Below, in pieces: positions 1-7,455 of a stretch of DNA of 64,000 nucleotides (positions within the stretch are counted from its first letter, which is position 1; each line of letters opens with the position of its first letter). The stretch comes from Chitinophaga hostae (GTDB lineage Bacteria > Bacteroidota > Bacteroidia > Chitinophagales > Chitinophagaceae), in assembly GCF_018224885.1 (NCBI RefSeq), contig NZ_JAGTXB010000003.1, positions 372,001-436,000 on the forward strand. Direction: 5' to 3'. Both the position numbers and the translations under genes were made by a program. The notes beneath the pieces are model-generated. The model made no database searches and was not told the origin of the DNA. It saw only the letters and a list, made by a program, of their open reading frames with translations.

Positions 1-2125
1 CTACTGCTGCAGGAAGCGTACCTGCCGCAATACGTTTATGCATCTCCGTGAGATAGGCGGTAGCTGTCTGTAACGCTTCCCAGTCGGTGTGTGATTTCTG
101 CCAGCGGCTGCCAAACAGGGTGCTGCCCAGCGCAGCATGTTCTTTCAACAACACATCCTGTCTCCTGAACTCCATGATGGCTTCTACATATTGCAACTTC
201 TCCCCGTTATCGCCGGGCAGCGGCTGTTTGCACAATGCGGCCAGCTGCCGGTTACTGCGTTTATAGGCGCCTATCAGGAATTTATACCATTTTTCGCCAT
301 GTGCCAGCAGATCCTGCCGGATCTCCATCACATTTTGCTCCCAGGCTTCAGGAATAAAAATGTCGTGGTATTGTTGTTGTACGGCAGTAGCTGCTATACC
401 AGCAGCGAGCCATTCTGCAATGTCCTGCTGATGCAGCAGCCAGGCATTGTTGGTAATATCAATTTCCTGCAGGTCCGGTTGCCGGGCCAGCAGGTCACAA
501 ATATTGATCAGCGCGTTTGTATCGGTTATATTTTGCGGAGACGGAACCCCAATTTTCCCGGCGATCGCTGTAGTCGTTTGCACCAGTGTTGTTAACGCGG
601 CAAATGCTTCTTTTAGCAAACCGGTTAGTGCGGCCTGTTCATGCGGTAATAACACGGTAAGCTCACTGCCACGGAAAGTCAATGCTGCCGGCACGCCGGT
701 TTCCCTCAAACAGGCCTGTATGCGCAATGCCATAGCGGTGGCCTTGTTCATGGCGTTGGCATCCCATTCGTTGATTTGCGGCAACTGTATCGCGGGCAAA
801 GTAATGCCGGTGGTTTCTTCGTTTAACCGTAACAGGTGGCCTATCACCTGGTGAACGGTTAACCCGCTTTTTTCAATAGCGCCGTTTACGGAGAGGCAAT
901 AGTCATTCAGTTCTTTTTTATAACTATCTAACAGTAATACTTCTTCCTGTAATTTCTGGATAGACGGGCGCCCCAGTTCCAGCACCCGGCGCAGCTCCTG
1001 GTGCAGCTCCTTTTTATTGGCTTTATGGCTGTGCAGTTCCAGGCAGGCTTCTCCCAGCTGTATATTGTCCAGTCGCCGTTTTACCACTTCCAATGCGGCC
1101 ATCTTCTCTGCTACAAACAATACTTTTTTTCCACGGCCAATGGCATCTGCAATAATATTGGTAATGGTTTGCGATTTCCCGGTGCCCGGAGGTCCCTGTA
1201 TCACCAGGTTGCGGCCCTCCTGTACAGCCAGCATAGCCATGATCTGGGAACTGTCGGCGTCTACCACCTGGAACAGTTCATGCGCTTTGGTATCGTGATC
1301 TATAAATGCGTCTTCCGGTATTTGTGGGGCATTGTCTGTAAATCCGCCGCCAAAAAGACTTTGAATAATGGGATGTGTAAGTATATCATCTTCCTGCTGC
1401 CATTTGGAGGCGTCCAGGTCGTTGTAAATCATAAATTTACCAAAAGAGAAAAAGCCCAGTTCAATGGCGTCCGGGTTCACTTTCCATTTGGGCATACTGT
1501 CTACCGCCTCCCCTACGGCAGCTAAATAGGCATTTACATCAAAATCCTCCGCATCCGGCAGGTCCGGGATGTGGATATTAAAATCCGCCTTCATTTTTGC
1601 CTGCAGGGAAATGTTAGCGCCTACTTCCTCCAATGAATATTTTAACCGGAAACGTTCCCGCGCACTGGAGCGGTCAAGCGACACAGGGATCATGATAAGC
1701 GGGGCCAAACGGGGTTCTTCACTGCCTGCTTCTTCGTACCACTGCAGCATACCCAGTGAAATATACAGGATATTTACCCCTTGCTCCTCTATGCTCATAC
1801 GTGCCGCGTAGTAGGTGTTCAGCAGTTTTGCATGCAGCGTTACCTGGTTCTCATTCGTTTGTAAACGGGTATCGTTATAAGCTTCTTTTGATACCGGTTC
1901 ATTGTATTCCACTACTTCTTCGGCCGGCTTTTTTTCAGGCCGTCCGAGAAAAGACATGGTTTTATTTTCCCGCACCAATATATCATAAATGGCGGCGGAT
2001 TGTTCTTCTACAATATGTAAGCCCTTCCCAACAGGCAGCTTGTAATTCAACAATGGATTCCTGAGACCTAAATCCAGTAACTCCTTGCGGGAAGATTCAA
2101 GCCTGGTTAATATGGATGCGATCAT
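1..2125 (-). CDS. DUF4011-type superfamily 1 helicase, 3' end outside window
   Basis: Open frame on the minus strand running off the left edge, so only about 708 N-terminal residues are visible. Residues 8-25 carry the DUF4011 signature (RKELLDLGLRNPLLNYK). A Walker A motif GPPGTGKSQT lies near residues 311-320, typical of UvrD/Sen1-like SF1 helicases (AAA_11). Members of this family are usually very large, with Walker B and often a C-terminal DUF3320 or nuclease domain, which would be outside the window. Start chosen at ATG 2125 because the signature follows directly; an in-frame ATG at 2230 would add 35 hydrophobic residues. Role is probably nucleic-acid remodelling; a defence role is only a possibility. 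Confidence 0.85.
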   Translation of the reverse strand, partial: MIASILTRLESSRKELLDLGLRNPLLNYKLPVGKGLHIVEEQSAAIYDILVRENKTMSFLGRPEKKPAEEVVEYNEPVSKEAYNDTRLQTNENQVTLHAKLLNTYYAARMSIEEQGVNILYISLGMLQWYEEAGSEEPRLAPLIMIPVSLDRSSARERFRLKYSLEEVGANISLQAKMKADFNIHIPDLPDAEDFDVNAYLAAVGEAVDSMPKWKVNPDAIELGFFSFGKFMIYNDLDASKWQQEDDILTHPIIQSLFGGGFTDNAPQIPEDAFIDHDTKAHELFQVVDADSSQIMAMLAVQEGRNLVIQGPPGTGKSQTITNIIADAIGRGKKVLFVAEKMAALEVVKRRLDNIQLGEACLELHSHKANKKELHQELRRVLELGRPSIQKLQEEVLLLDSYKKELNDYCLSVNGAIEKSGLTVHQVIGHLLRLNEETTGITLPAIQLPQINEWDANAMNKATAMALRIQACLRETGVPAALTFRGSELTVLLPHEQAALTGLLKEAFAALTTLVQTTTAIAGKIGVPSPQNITDTNALINICDLLARQPDLQEIDITNNAWLLHQQDIAEWLAAGIAATAVQQQYHDIFIPEAWEQNVMEIRQDLLAHGEKWYKFLIGAYKRSNRQLAALCKQPLPGDNGEKLQYVEAIMEFRRQDVLLKEHAALGSTLFGSRWQKSHTDWEALQTATAYLTEMHKRIAAGTLPAAV

Positions 2126-2315
2126 AATAGCAATAATGAAAAACGCTACAAATATAATTTTAATAAACGGTGAAGAAGGGGCTGAAGTATATAAAAGCAG
2201 AAAATCCCGCTTTTTAGTGACAGAGGCCATTACGCGCAGGGTTATACGCTATAGGGAATATAACTATATTTGGATCCTAACCAAACCCCGTCCTGCGGTG
2301 CAGGACATCACCTGT

Positions 2316-2729
2316 ATGAATACAAAATCTGTTATCTCCCTGGCCTCCTTTGTACTGATGGTTTTTACCGGCTTAGTGATACTTGGATTATGGGGCTGTC
2401 CCCAATACCGGGTATATTCCCAGCGTATGGAAGGTGAAGCACTACTGGCACATGCGCAGGCATCCAAAGAAGTAGCCGTAGCGGAAGCACGCGCCAAAAT
2501 GGAAAGTGCAGCCATGCTGGCCGCTGCCGATACCATCCGCGCACATGGTGTTGCCCGCTCCAACCAGATCATCGGCGAATCACTGCGTAACAATGAGGCC
2601 TATCTCCACTGGTTATGGATTGATAATATCGAAAAAAATCCGCAGGCGGTCATCTACGTGCCAACGGAAGCCAACCTTCCTATCCTGGAAGCCGGCCGCA
2701 AACCCTGGCTGAAAGATACTGCCCGGTAA
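2316..2729 (+). CDS. Small SPFH-like 'membrane protease subunit' protein
   Basis: 137-residue protein with an N-terminal membrane anchor (residues 7-25), then an Ala/Glu-rich helix (AQASKEVAVAEARAKMESAA) and the motif IYVPTEANLPILEAGR near the C-terminus. This looks like the helical tail of SPFH/prohibitin-type proteins without the SPFH core, as seen in small Bacteroidota proteins annotated as membrane protease subunits. Start placed at ATG 2316 because the upstream in-frame extension has no domain character and overlaps the helicase 5' region. Function unknown; probably a membrane-anchored, coiled-coil forming protein. Ends just before a strong terminator. Confidence 0.7.
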   Translation: MNTKSVISLASFVLMVFTGLVILGLWGCPQYRVYSQRMEGEALLAHAQASKEVAVAEARAKMESAAMLAAADTIRAHGVARSNQIIGESLRNNEAYLHWLWIDNIEKNPQAVIYVPTEANLPILEAGRKPWLKDTAR

Positions 2730-2741
2730 ACCACCATAAAA

Positions 2742-2779
2742 CAACAAAGGATCAGCGCAATTACGCTGATCCTTTGTTG
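2742..2779. terminator. Bidirectional intrinsic terminator
   Basis: A perfect 16-bp stem with a 6-nt loop between two convergent genes. The arms are CAACAAAGGATCAGCG and its complement. It can serve the small SPFH-like gene and the methyltransferase gene. Confidence 0.75.
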
Positions 2780-2801
2780 CATAACATATAATCGCTCGCG
2801 G

Positions 2802-3407
2802 TTAACCAGATAGTTGTGCCATCCATACGGTAGCATTACCGCATTCAGGATCATCTTCCCTATATTGTAAAATGCGGAAATTATTCGCTTCCAGAAGCGC
2901 CCGGTATTGCTCCTTATCCAGTGATCCAAGGTACAGATTTACCCCTCCGTTCATGCCCCAGGTTTCTCCATATTCTACCCCGGAAGTGAACAATAACACG
3001 CCACCGCTTTTCAAATGATTTTTGAAAATAGTAAACATGGAAAGCTGGTCCTCAGGGGAAAGGTGAAAGAAACTATGCCATGCGATAACAGCATCAAATT
3101 GCCGGCTGAGCGAAAGTTGACGCATATCTGCCTGCAGAAAATCCGCTGACGGGAAATTAGCCTTTGCTATATCCAGCATACGGTAGCTGGCATCAACCCC
3201 CGTAACCCTTAATTTTCTTTTTAAAAGATATTTCATGATGGGCTCTCCCGTTCCACAGCCAAGATCCAACACGCTGGCCCCCTCGCCAATAATATCAATC
3301 AGGCTATCAAGGTAGGGTTTCTCCATCAATCCCTGGTATCGGTTTTCTGCGAACCAACTGGCAATAACATTGTACGCTTCAAAAACGTTCTTTTTCTCGT
3401 TTTCCAT
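2802..3407 (-). CDS. Class I SAM-dependent methyltransferase
   Basis: 201-residue protein. Motif I VLDLGCGTGEP at residues 46-56 binds S-adenosylmethionine, followed by the acidic VTGVDAS (motif II) and FLQADMRQL. The substrate cannot be told from sequence. The fold resembles Methyltransf_25/11 proteins acting on small molecules. Start placed at ATG 3407 (MENEKKN); the extension to 3455 is poorly supported. It lies downstream of a small hypothetical gene on the same strand. Confidence 0.8.
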   Translation of the reverse strand: MENEKKNVFEAYNVIASWFAENRYQGLMEKPYLDSLIDIIGEGASVLDLGCGTGEPIMKYLLKRKLRVTGVDASYRMLDIAKANFPSADFLQADMRQLSLSRQFDAVIAWHSFFHLSPEDQLSMFTIFKNHLKSGGVLLFTSGVEYGETWGMNGGVNLYLGSLDKEQYRALLEANNFRILQYREDDPECGNATVWMAQLSG

Positions 3408-3472
3408 ACAGTAACTACAAACATAATATGTGGACGATAAAATTAAGCATGCCATCGCTTACCCACCTCTCA

Positions 3473-3709
3473 TCAGCTCATTCTGAAACCACTCTGACGG
3501 CTTTTATATTTATCGGAGCTGCGATGCTTTATTAAGTTCAGGTCTTCTTCCAGCTGTTTTTCATCGTCATATTTCCATTCAACTCTCCTGTCGTTGGTGT
3601 AGTAAAAATGAATGGCTTTATGATCCCCGGTGATTTCGATATCGGTAACAAATTCGAGATTAATAAAAATATGTGCCTGGGTAACACCTGATTTTATGAA
3701 GTCTGCCAT
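3473..3709 (-). CDS. Hypothetical protein, 78 aa
   Basis: Small soluble protein (MADFIKSGVTQAHIF...) with alternating beta-type segments in the first half and a charged C-terminus. No family recognised. It lies 65 nt upstream of the methyltransferase start in the same direction and may be cotranscribed. No signal peptide or metal-binding motif is seen. Confidence 0.5.
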   Translation of the reverse strand: MADFIKSGVTQAHIFINLEFVTDIEITGDHKAIHFYYTNDRRVEWKYDDEKQLEEDLNLIKHRSSDKYKSRQSGFRMS

Positions 3710-3805
3710 TGTATTAAAGTTTATGATTAAATATAAGAAGAAATGACGGATGATCGTAATAGTCCACGGAACCTGATTTGCAGCGCCGGCTACAAATCCT
3801 GGAGA

Positions 3806-5356
3806 CTATTTTCGTTCAATAAGTTTAAGTACATACTCCATCTGTGTGTCTTTTTTATCCATAAAATCACCGAAAGCAGGCCATATTTCATGATCAGGAA
3901 TAATTCCTCTTCCCTCCGGCTGATCAGGTTTCAAAGGCGCATCCTGTACCACGTATACAATAGAAAACTTCGTTTTAATCCTGGAATGCGGAAGTTCGTA
4001 TACCACGCCCGCGTGTCCGTTATGACCGTAGTAACCGCCTACTGTTTCCACACCCACTATGGTGGTATTACTGGCATACGCTTTCATCAGCGAGGCCAGG
4101 TGGGAAGCCGCGGACGCGGTATTTTCGTCGATCAACAGGTATACATGCCCCTTGTAGGCAGGTTGCTTGGGATAGTAAACCGGGTTGTAAACAGTATCCT
4201 GGTAACTTCTTCCATTGCTGAACGGCTGGAAATTATCTTTCAGAAACTGTTTGCCTGCCACCAGTTCTTCGGGACTCATTTTGCTGTCGGTGCTTACTCC
4301 CCAGAAATACTTCATAAAGGGGATAGTATCCCGGTCAAAATTGATATAGGCAAGTGTATTTTCTTTAAATGAATGATTGGTAAGATACATCATCGGTTGC
4401 TCGTAGGTAGGATCGCTGCCGCCAGGATTGCTCCTGATATCGAGGATCAGATCAGGTACCGCGTTTTTGTCGAGCTCACTGAACACACTGTCAATGAAAC
4501 GCACATACACCGGGAAGGCGGGATCACGCTGATCAGCAGCCATGGTGAATATTCTGAAGTTAAGCAGCCCCGTCGATTTATTAATCATGCGGAAACTATA
4601 CCTGGGCTGCACATTATAATCTATAATGCTGTCTACTGCTGCACTGTAGCGGTGCAGCAAATTTTCCTTCCGGGCTTCCAATTTAACAGCAGGCAGTGTA
4701 ACCTGTTTCACTTCGTTGCTGTAGGGTGGATGAAAACTAACGGCAAAACTATCCGTCAGACCATACTCCAGCAGGTAGCGAAGCCCAAAAGAACGTTGTA
4801 CACTTCCTGTTAATTTCTGTGTGGTAGTATATCCGTCTGCGGTGCAATACTTGTAAAAGGAATGCATCAGCGTGGTATCCGGTACGCCGTTAACGCTCAA
4901 GATACGTGATCCGGCGGGGATCTCCGGCGTCTGGTTATTAAAGATGATTTTACCCTCAATATATTTTACATCGTAGGGAAAAAAGCTGCGCTGCCGATTG
5001 AGAAAATTCAACAAATCTTTTCCTACTTCTGTGTAGTTATGACAACTGCCTTCAAAATCGGTTAACTGCAGCAGTATTTTGAAGTATTCGGTGGTGCTCA
5101 GCGGCTTTTTAATTTTTTTAAATGCCCATTTGTAGATACTGTCGATCTGTTTGGGAGAACGGTAACGGTATAAACCGGAATTGGCCTTTTCCCTGATCTC
5201 GCGGAAAATCCGGAGATCGGCTTTCATCTCCGGGGAGGTTAGTATTTTATTATAGATGTTTACGCTGTCGCCGGTTGGTTGTGGCCGGGTTTGCGCGGCA
5301 AATGTTTTTACAAAAGATAATTGCGTTAACAAAACGAATAAGAATAGTTTTCTCAT
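3806..5356 (-). CDS. S41 family peptidase, exported
   Basis: 516 residues with a signal peptide at 1-20 (MRKLFLFVLLTQLSFVKTFA). The central region is PDZ-like, followed by an S41/tail-specific protease core: LDIRSNPGGSDPTYE, then VYLLIDENTASAASHLASL, where the Ser in TASAAS is the expected nucleophile. The C-terminus has GRGIIPDHEIWP, a common S41 ending. Probably a periplasmic or surface endopeptidase; the substrate is unknown. Monocistronic. Confidence 0.85.
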   Translation of the reverse strand: MRKLFLFVLLTQLSFVKTFAAQTRPQPTGDSVNIYNKILTSPEMKADLRIFREIREKANSGLYRYRSPKQIDSIYKWAFKKIKKPLSTTEYFKILLQLTDFEGSCHNYTEVGKDLLNFLNRQRSFFPYDVKYIEGKIIFNNQTPEIPAGSRILSVNGVPDTTLMHSFYKYCTADGYTTTQKLTGSVQRSFGLRYLLEYGLTDSFAVSFHPPYSNEVKQVTLPAVKLEARKENLLHRYSAAVDSIIDYNVQPRYSFRMINKSTGLLNFRIFTMAADQRDPAFPVYVRFIDSVFSELDKNAVPDLILDIRSNPGGSDPTYEQPMMYLTNHSFKENTLAYINFDRDTIPFMKYFWGVSTDSKMSPEELVAGKQFLKDNFQPFSNGRSYQDTVYNPVYYPKQPAYKGHVYLLIDENTASAASHLASLMKAYASNTTIVGVETVGGYYGHNGHAGVVYELPHSRIKTKFSIVYVVQDAPLKPDQPEGRGIIPDHEIWPAFGDFMDKKDTQMEYVLKLIERK

Positions 5357-5571
5357 ACTGCAGATGTGGCGTTATTGGTTGAAATAATTGTTGTAAGCTC
5401 CAGGTTTAACGGCGAAGCCCCGGTTATATTACTGCCGCCTGAAATATTCCTGGCAAGCGGTTGTAAAAGCGCTTGGTTGGTAGAATCCGGCAGACGAATA
5501 TACAACTTTGAGCATGGGTTTTTGTCGCAATAAAAAAGGACAAACCGCTGATCGATTTGTCCTCTTCTTCG

Positions 5572-5645
5572 TGTCCTGGATTGGATTCGAACCAATGGCC
5601 TACTGCTTAGAAGGCAGTTGCTCTATCCAGCTGAGCTACCAAGAC
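5572..5645 (-). tRNA. tRNA-Arg (anticodon TCT)
   Basis: Minus-strand cloverleaf. Acceptor GTCTTGG pairs with CCAGGAC (one G-T wobble), the D-arm follows, and the anticodon loop CTTCTAA in stem ACTGC/GCAGT gives TCT for AGA codons. The T-arm has GGTTCGAATCC. Discriminator A; CCA is not encoded and would be added after transcription. Confidence 0.93.
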
Positions 5646-5701
5646 TTATGTGTTCCTTTTCCCTTGTAATGTGAAATAAAATGTTATATTTATCTCGCGT
5701 T

Positions 5702-5734
5702 TTGGGAGTGCAAATTTATGTAAATTTCTCCCAA
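5702..5734. repeat. Inverted repeat between tRNA-Arg and ung
   Basis: TTGGGAG and AAATTTA are mirrored by TAAATTT and CTCCCAA around a short centre, with a 3-nt asymmetry in the left arm. It lies between two divergent transcription units and could be an operator or simply part of the two promoters. Confidence 0.5.
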
Positions 5735-5780
5735 TAAATCAAATTTAATTTATTTTTCTTTAAATATCGTTTTGAATACC

Positions 5781-6452
5781 ATGGATGTACAAATAGAATC
5801 AAGCTGGAAGGAAGCGCTAAAGGACGAATTTCACAAATCGTATTTTGATCAGATCGTCATGTTTCTCAAACATGAGAAAGCATTGAATAAAGTGATCTAT
5901 CCCGCAGGAAACCTCATCTTTAATGCTTTTGATAAAACGCCGATAGACAAGGTAAAGGTAGTGATTCTTGGCCAGGATCCGTATCATGGTGCGGGTCAGG
6001 CGCATGGGCTTAGTTTTTCTGTGCCGGATGGCGTTAAACCGCCCCCTTCCCTGGTAAATATCTACAAGGAAATGAAAACGGACCTCGGGCTGGAGATCCC
6101 TGCCAGTGGCAATCTCACCAAATGGGCCGAGCATGGCGTACTGTTATTAAACGCCTTTCTTACGGTAAGGGCCGGAGAACCTGCTTCACACAGCAAAATA
6201 GGCTGGGGCGATTTTACAGATGCAGTGATCAGAAATATTTCCGATAAACGTTCCGATGTGGTATTCCTGCTCTGGGGCCGGTTTGCACAGGATAAACAAT
6301 ATTTGATAGACGCCACAAAACATCATATTTTGCAGGCAGCACACCCCTCTCCTTTTAGCGCCGATAAAGGCTTTTTTGGATGCCGGCATTTCTCAAGAAC
6401 CAACGAAATACTCGGTAAAGCAGGGATAGCACCGGTAGACTGGAGATTATAA
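5781..6452 (+). CDS. ung: Uracil-DNA glycosylase, family 1
   Basis: 223 residues, normal length for Ung. It excises uracil from DNA as the first step of base-excision repair. Motif 1 GQDPYHGAGQAHG has the catalytic Asp at about residue 66, and the DNA-intercalation motif HPSPFS starts near residue 188. ATG 5781 was chosen over an in-frame TTG three codons upstream. The acyltransferase gene starts 11 nt after the stop, so the two are probably cotranscribed. Confidence 0.96.
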   Translation: MDVQIESSWKEALKDEFHKSYFDQIVMFLKHEKALNKVIYPAGNLIFNAFDKTPIDKVKVVILGQDPYHGAGQAHGLSFSVPDGVKPPPSLVNIYKEMKTDLGLEIPASGNLTKWAEHGVLLLNAFLTVRAGEPASHSKIGWGDFTDAVIRNISDKRSDVVFLLWGRFAQDKQYLIDATKHHILQAAHPSPFSADKGFFGCRHFSRTNEILGKAGIAPVDWRL

Positions 6453-6463
6453 AAGTAAAAGCT

Positions 6464-7204
6464 ATGTTGAAAAATATCCTTGGTAGAATATTCGCAGCCT
6501 GGATGTTGCTGTTGTTCGCGGGCACCATGCTGATCGTATTTATTCCTATCTGGATTTTCTCTTTCTGTCCCGATCCCAGGAAATCAAAGGGGTTCCTGGC
6601 TATAGGGAGAGTATGGATGAAGGTATATATGCCGCTGATCGGATGCCCCGTATACAGAAAAGGCACCGAATATTTTGCACCCGGACAAACCTATGTGATC
6701 GTATGTAATCATAACTCACTGATAGATGTACCTGTTACCACCGCTAAAATACCCGGTGCCAATAAAACACTTGCCAAAGCTTCACTGGGAAAAATACCCC
6801 TCTTTGGCGTACTGTATAAGATCGGTGGCATCATGGTGGATCGCAGCAGCGAAGCCAGCAGAAAACAAAGTGTAATAGAAATGAAACAGGCCCTTGCTAA
6901 GGGCCTGCATATCCTTTTATACCCGGAAGGCACGCGCAACCGTACCTCCGAACCATTAAAAGCCTTCTACGACGGCGCTTTTGCACTAGCCATAGATACG
7001 CAACTGCCGCTGATTCCATCCCTGCTGTTTCACACCAAAAAGATATTACCGGTCGGAAGAAAATTCTTCGCATGGCCCCACCGTATCGATTATCATTTTC
7101 TGCCCCCTGTGCCTACTGCAGGCCTTAACAGGGACGACCTGCCGGCACTGAAGGAAAAGGTGTTTAAGCAGATGTGGGAGTATTATATAAAGCGGGATAT
7201 ATAG
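6464..7204 (+). CDS. 1-acyl-sn-glycerol-3-phosphate acyltransferase family (PlsC-like)
   Basis: 246-residue membrane protein that should transfer an acyl group to a lysophospholipid in phospholipid synthesis. An N-terminal hydrophobic segment (about 10-33) anchors it. The catalytic HX4D motif is NHNSLID (H83, D88), and the phosphate-binding motif YPEGTRNR starts at 153. Second gene after ung. Followed by a long hairpin shared with the convergent lptD-like gene. Other acyl acceptors (ornithine lipid or glycine lipid precursors) cannot be excluded. Confidence 0.88.
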   Translation: MLKNILGRIFAAWMLLLFAGTMLIVFIPIWIFSFCPDPRKSKGFLAIGRVWMKVYMPLIGCPVYRKGTEYFAPGQTYVIVCNHNSLIDVPVTTAKIPGANKTLAKASLGKIPLFGVLYKIGGIMVDRSSEASRKQSVIEMKQALAKGLHILLYPEGTRNRTSEPLKAFYDGAFALAIDTQLPLIPSLLFHTKKILPVGRKFFAWPHRIDYHFLPPVPTAGLNRDDLPALKEKVFKQMWEYYIKRDI

Positions 7205-7236
7205 CGCGTCTTACGCATGATTTTTTTCTTGCCCAG

Positions 7237-7434
7237 GATTTTTTCTTGCCCAGGATTAACGGTGATTATGATGATTTTCAGGATTTTTTCTTGTGATTAT
7301 AATTTGATTTTAAAAGATTCGGGAAGATCTAAACGAATTTATCCGCTTAGATCTTCCCGAATCTTTTAAAATCAAAAAAGAAAAAATCCTGAAAATCATC
7401 ATAATCACCGTTAATCCTGGGCAAGAAAAAATCC
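7237..7434. repeat. Long palindrome with GATT words, copy 1
   Basis: About 198 nt that fold back on themselves between convergent genes. The outer arms contain TTGCCCAGGATTAACGG and the complement ending in AATCCTGGGCAAG; inner arms contain GATTTTAAAAGATTCGGG. GATT recurs about every 9-10 bp in the left arm. The left arm also has a tandem duplication of a roughly 18-bp unit. Same design as the repeats at 26735-26983 and 27905-28112. It may also terminate both genes. Confidence 0.85.
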
Positions 7435-7455
7435 CCGGCAAAAAAACCTCCCGGT

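Noticed and set aside
5353..5595. 80-codon open frame upstream of the S41 peptidase
   Set aside because: It overlaps the tRNA and the peptidase promoter region and shows no coding character.
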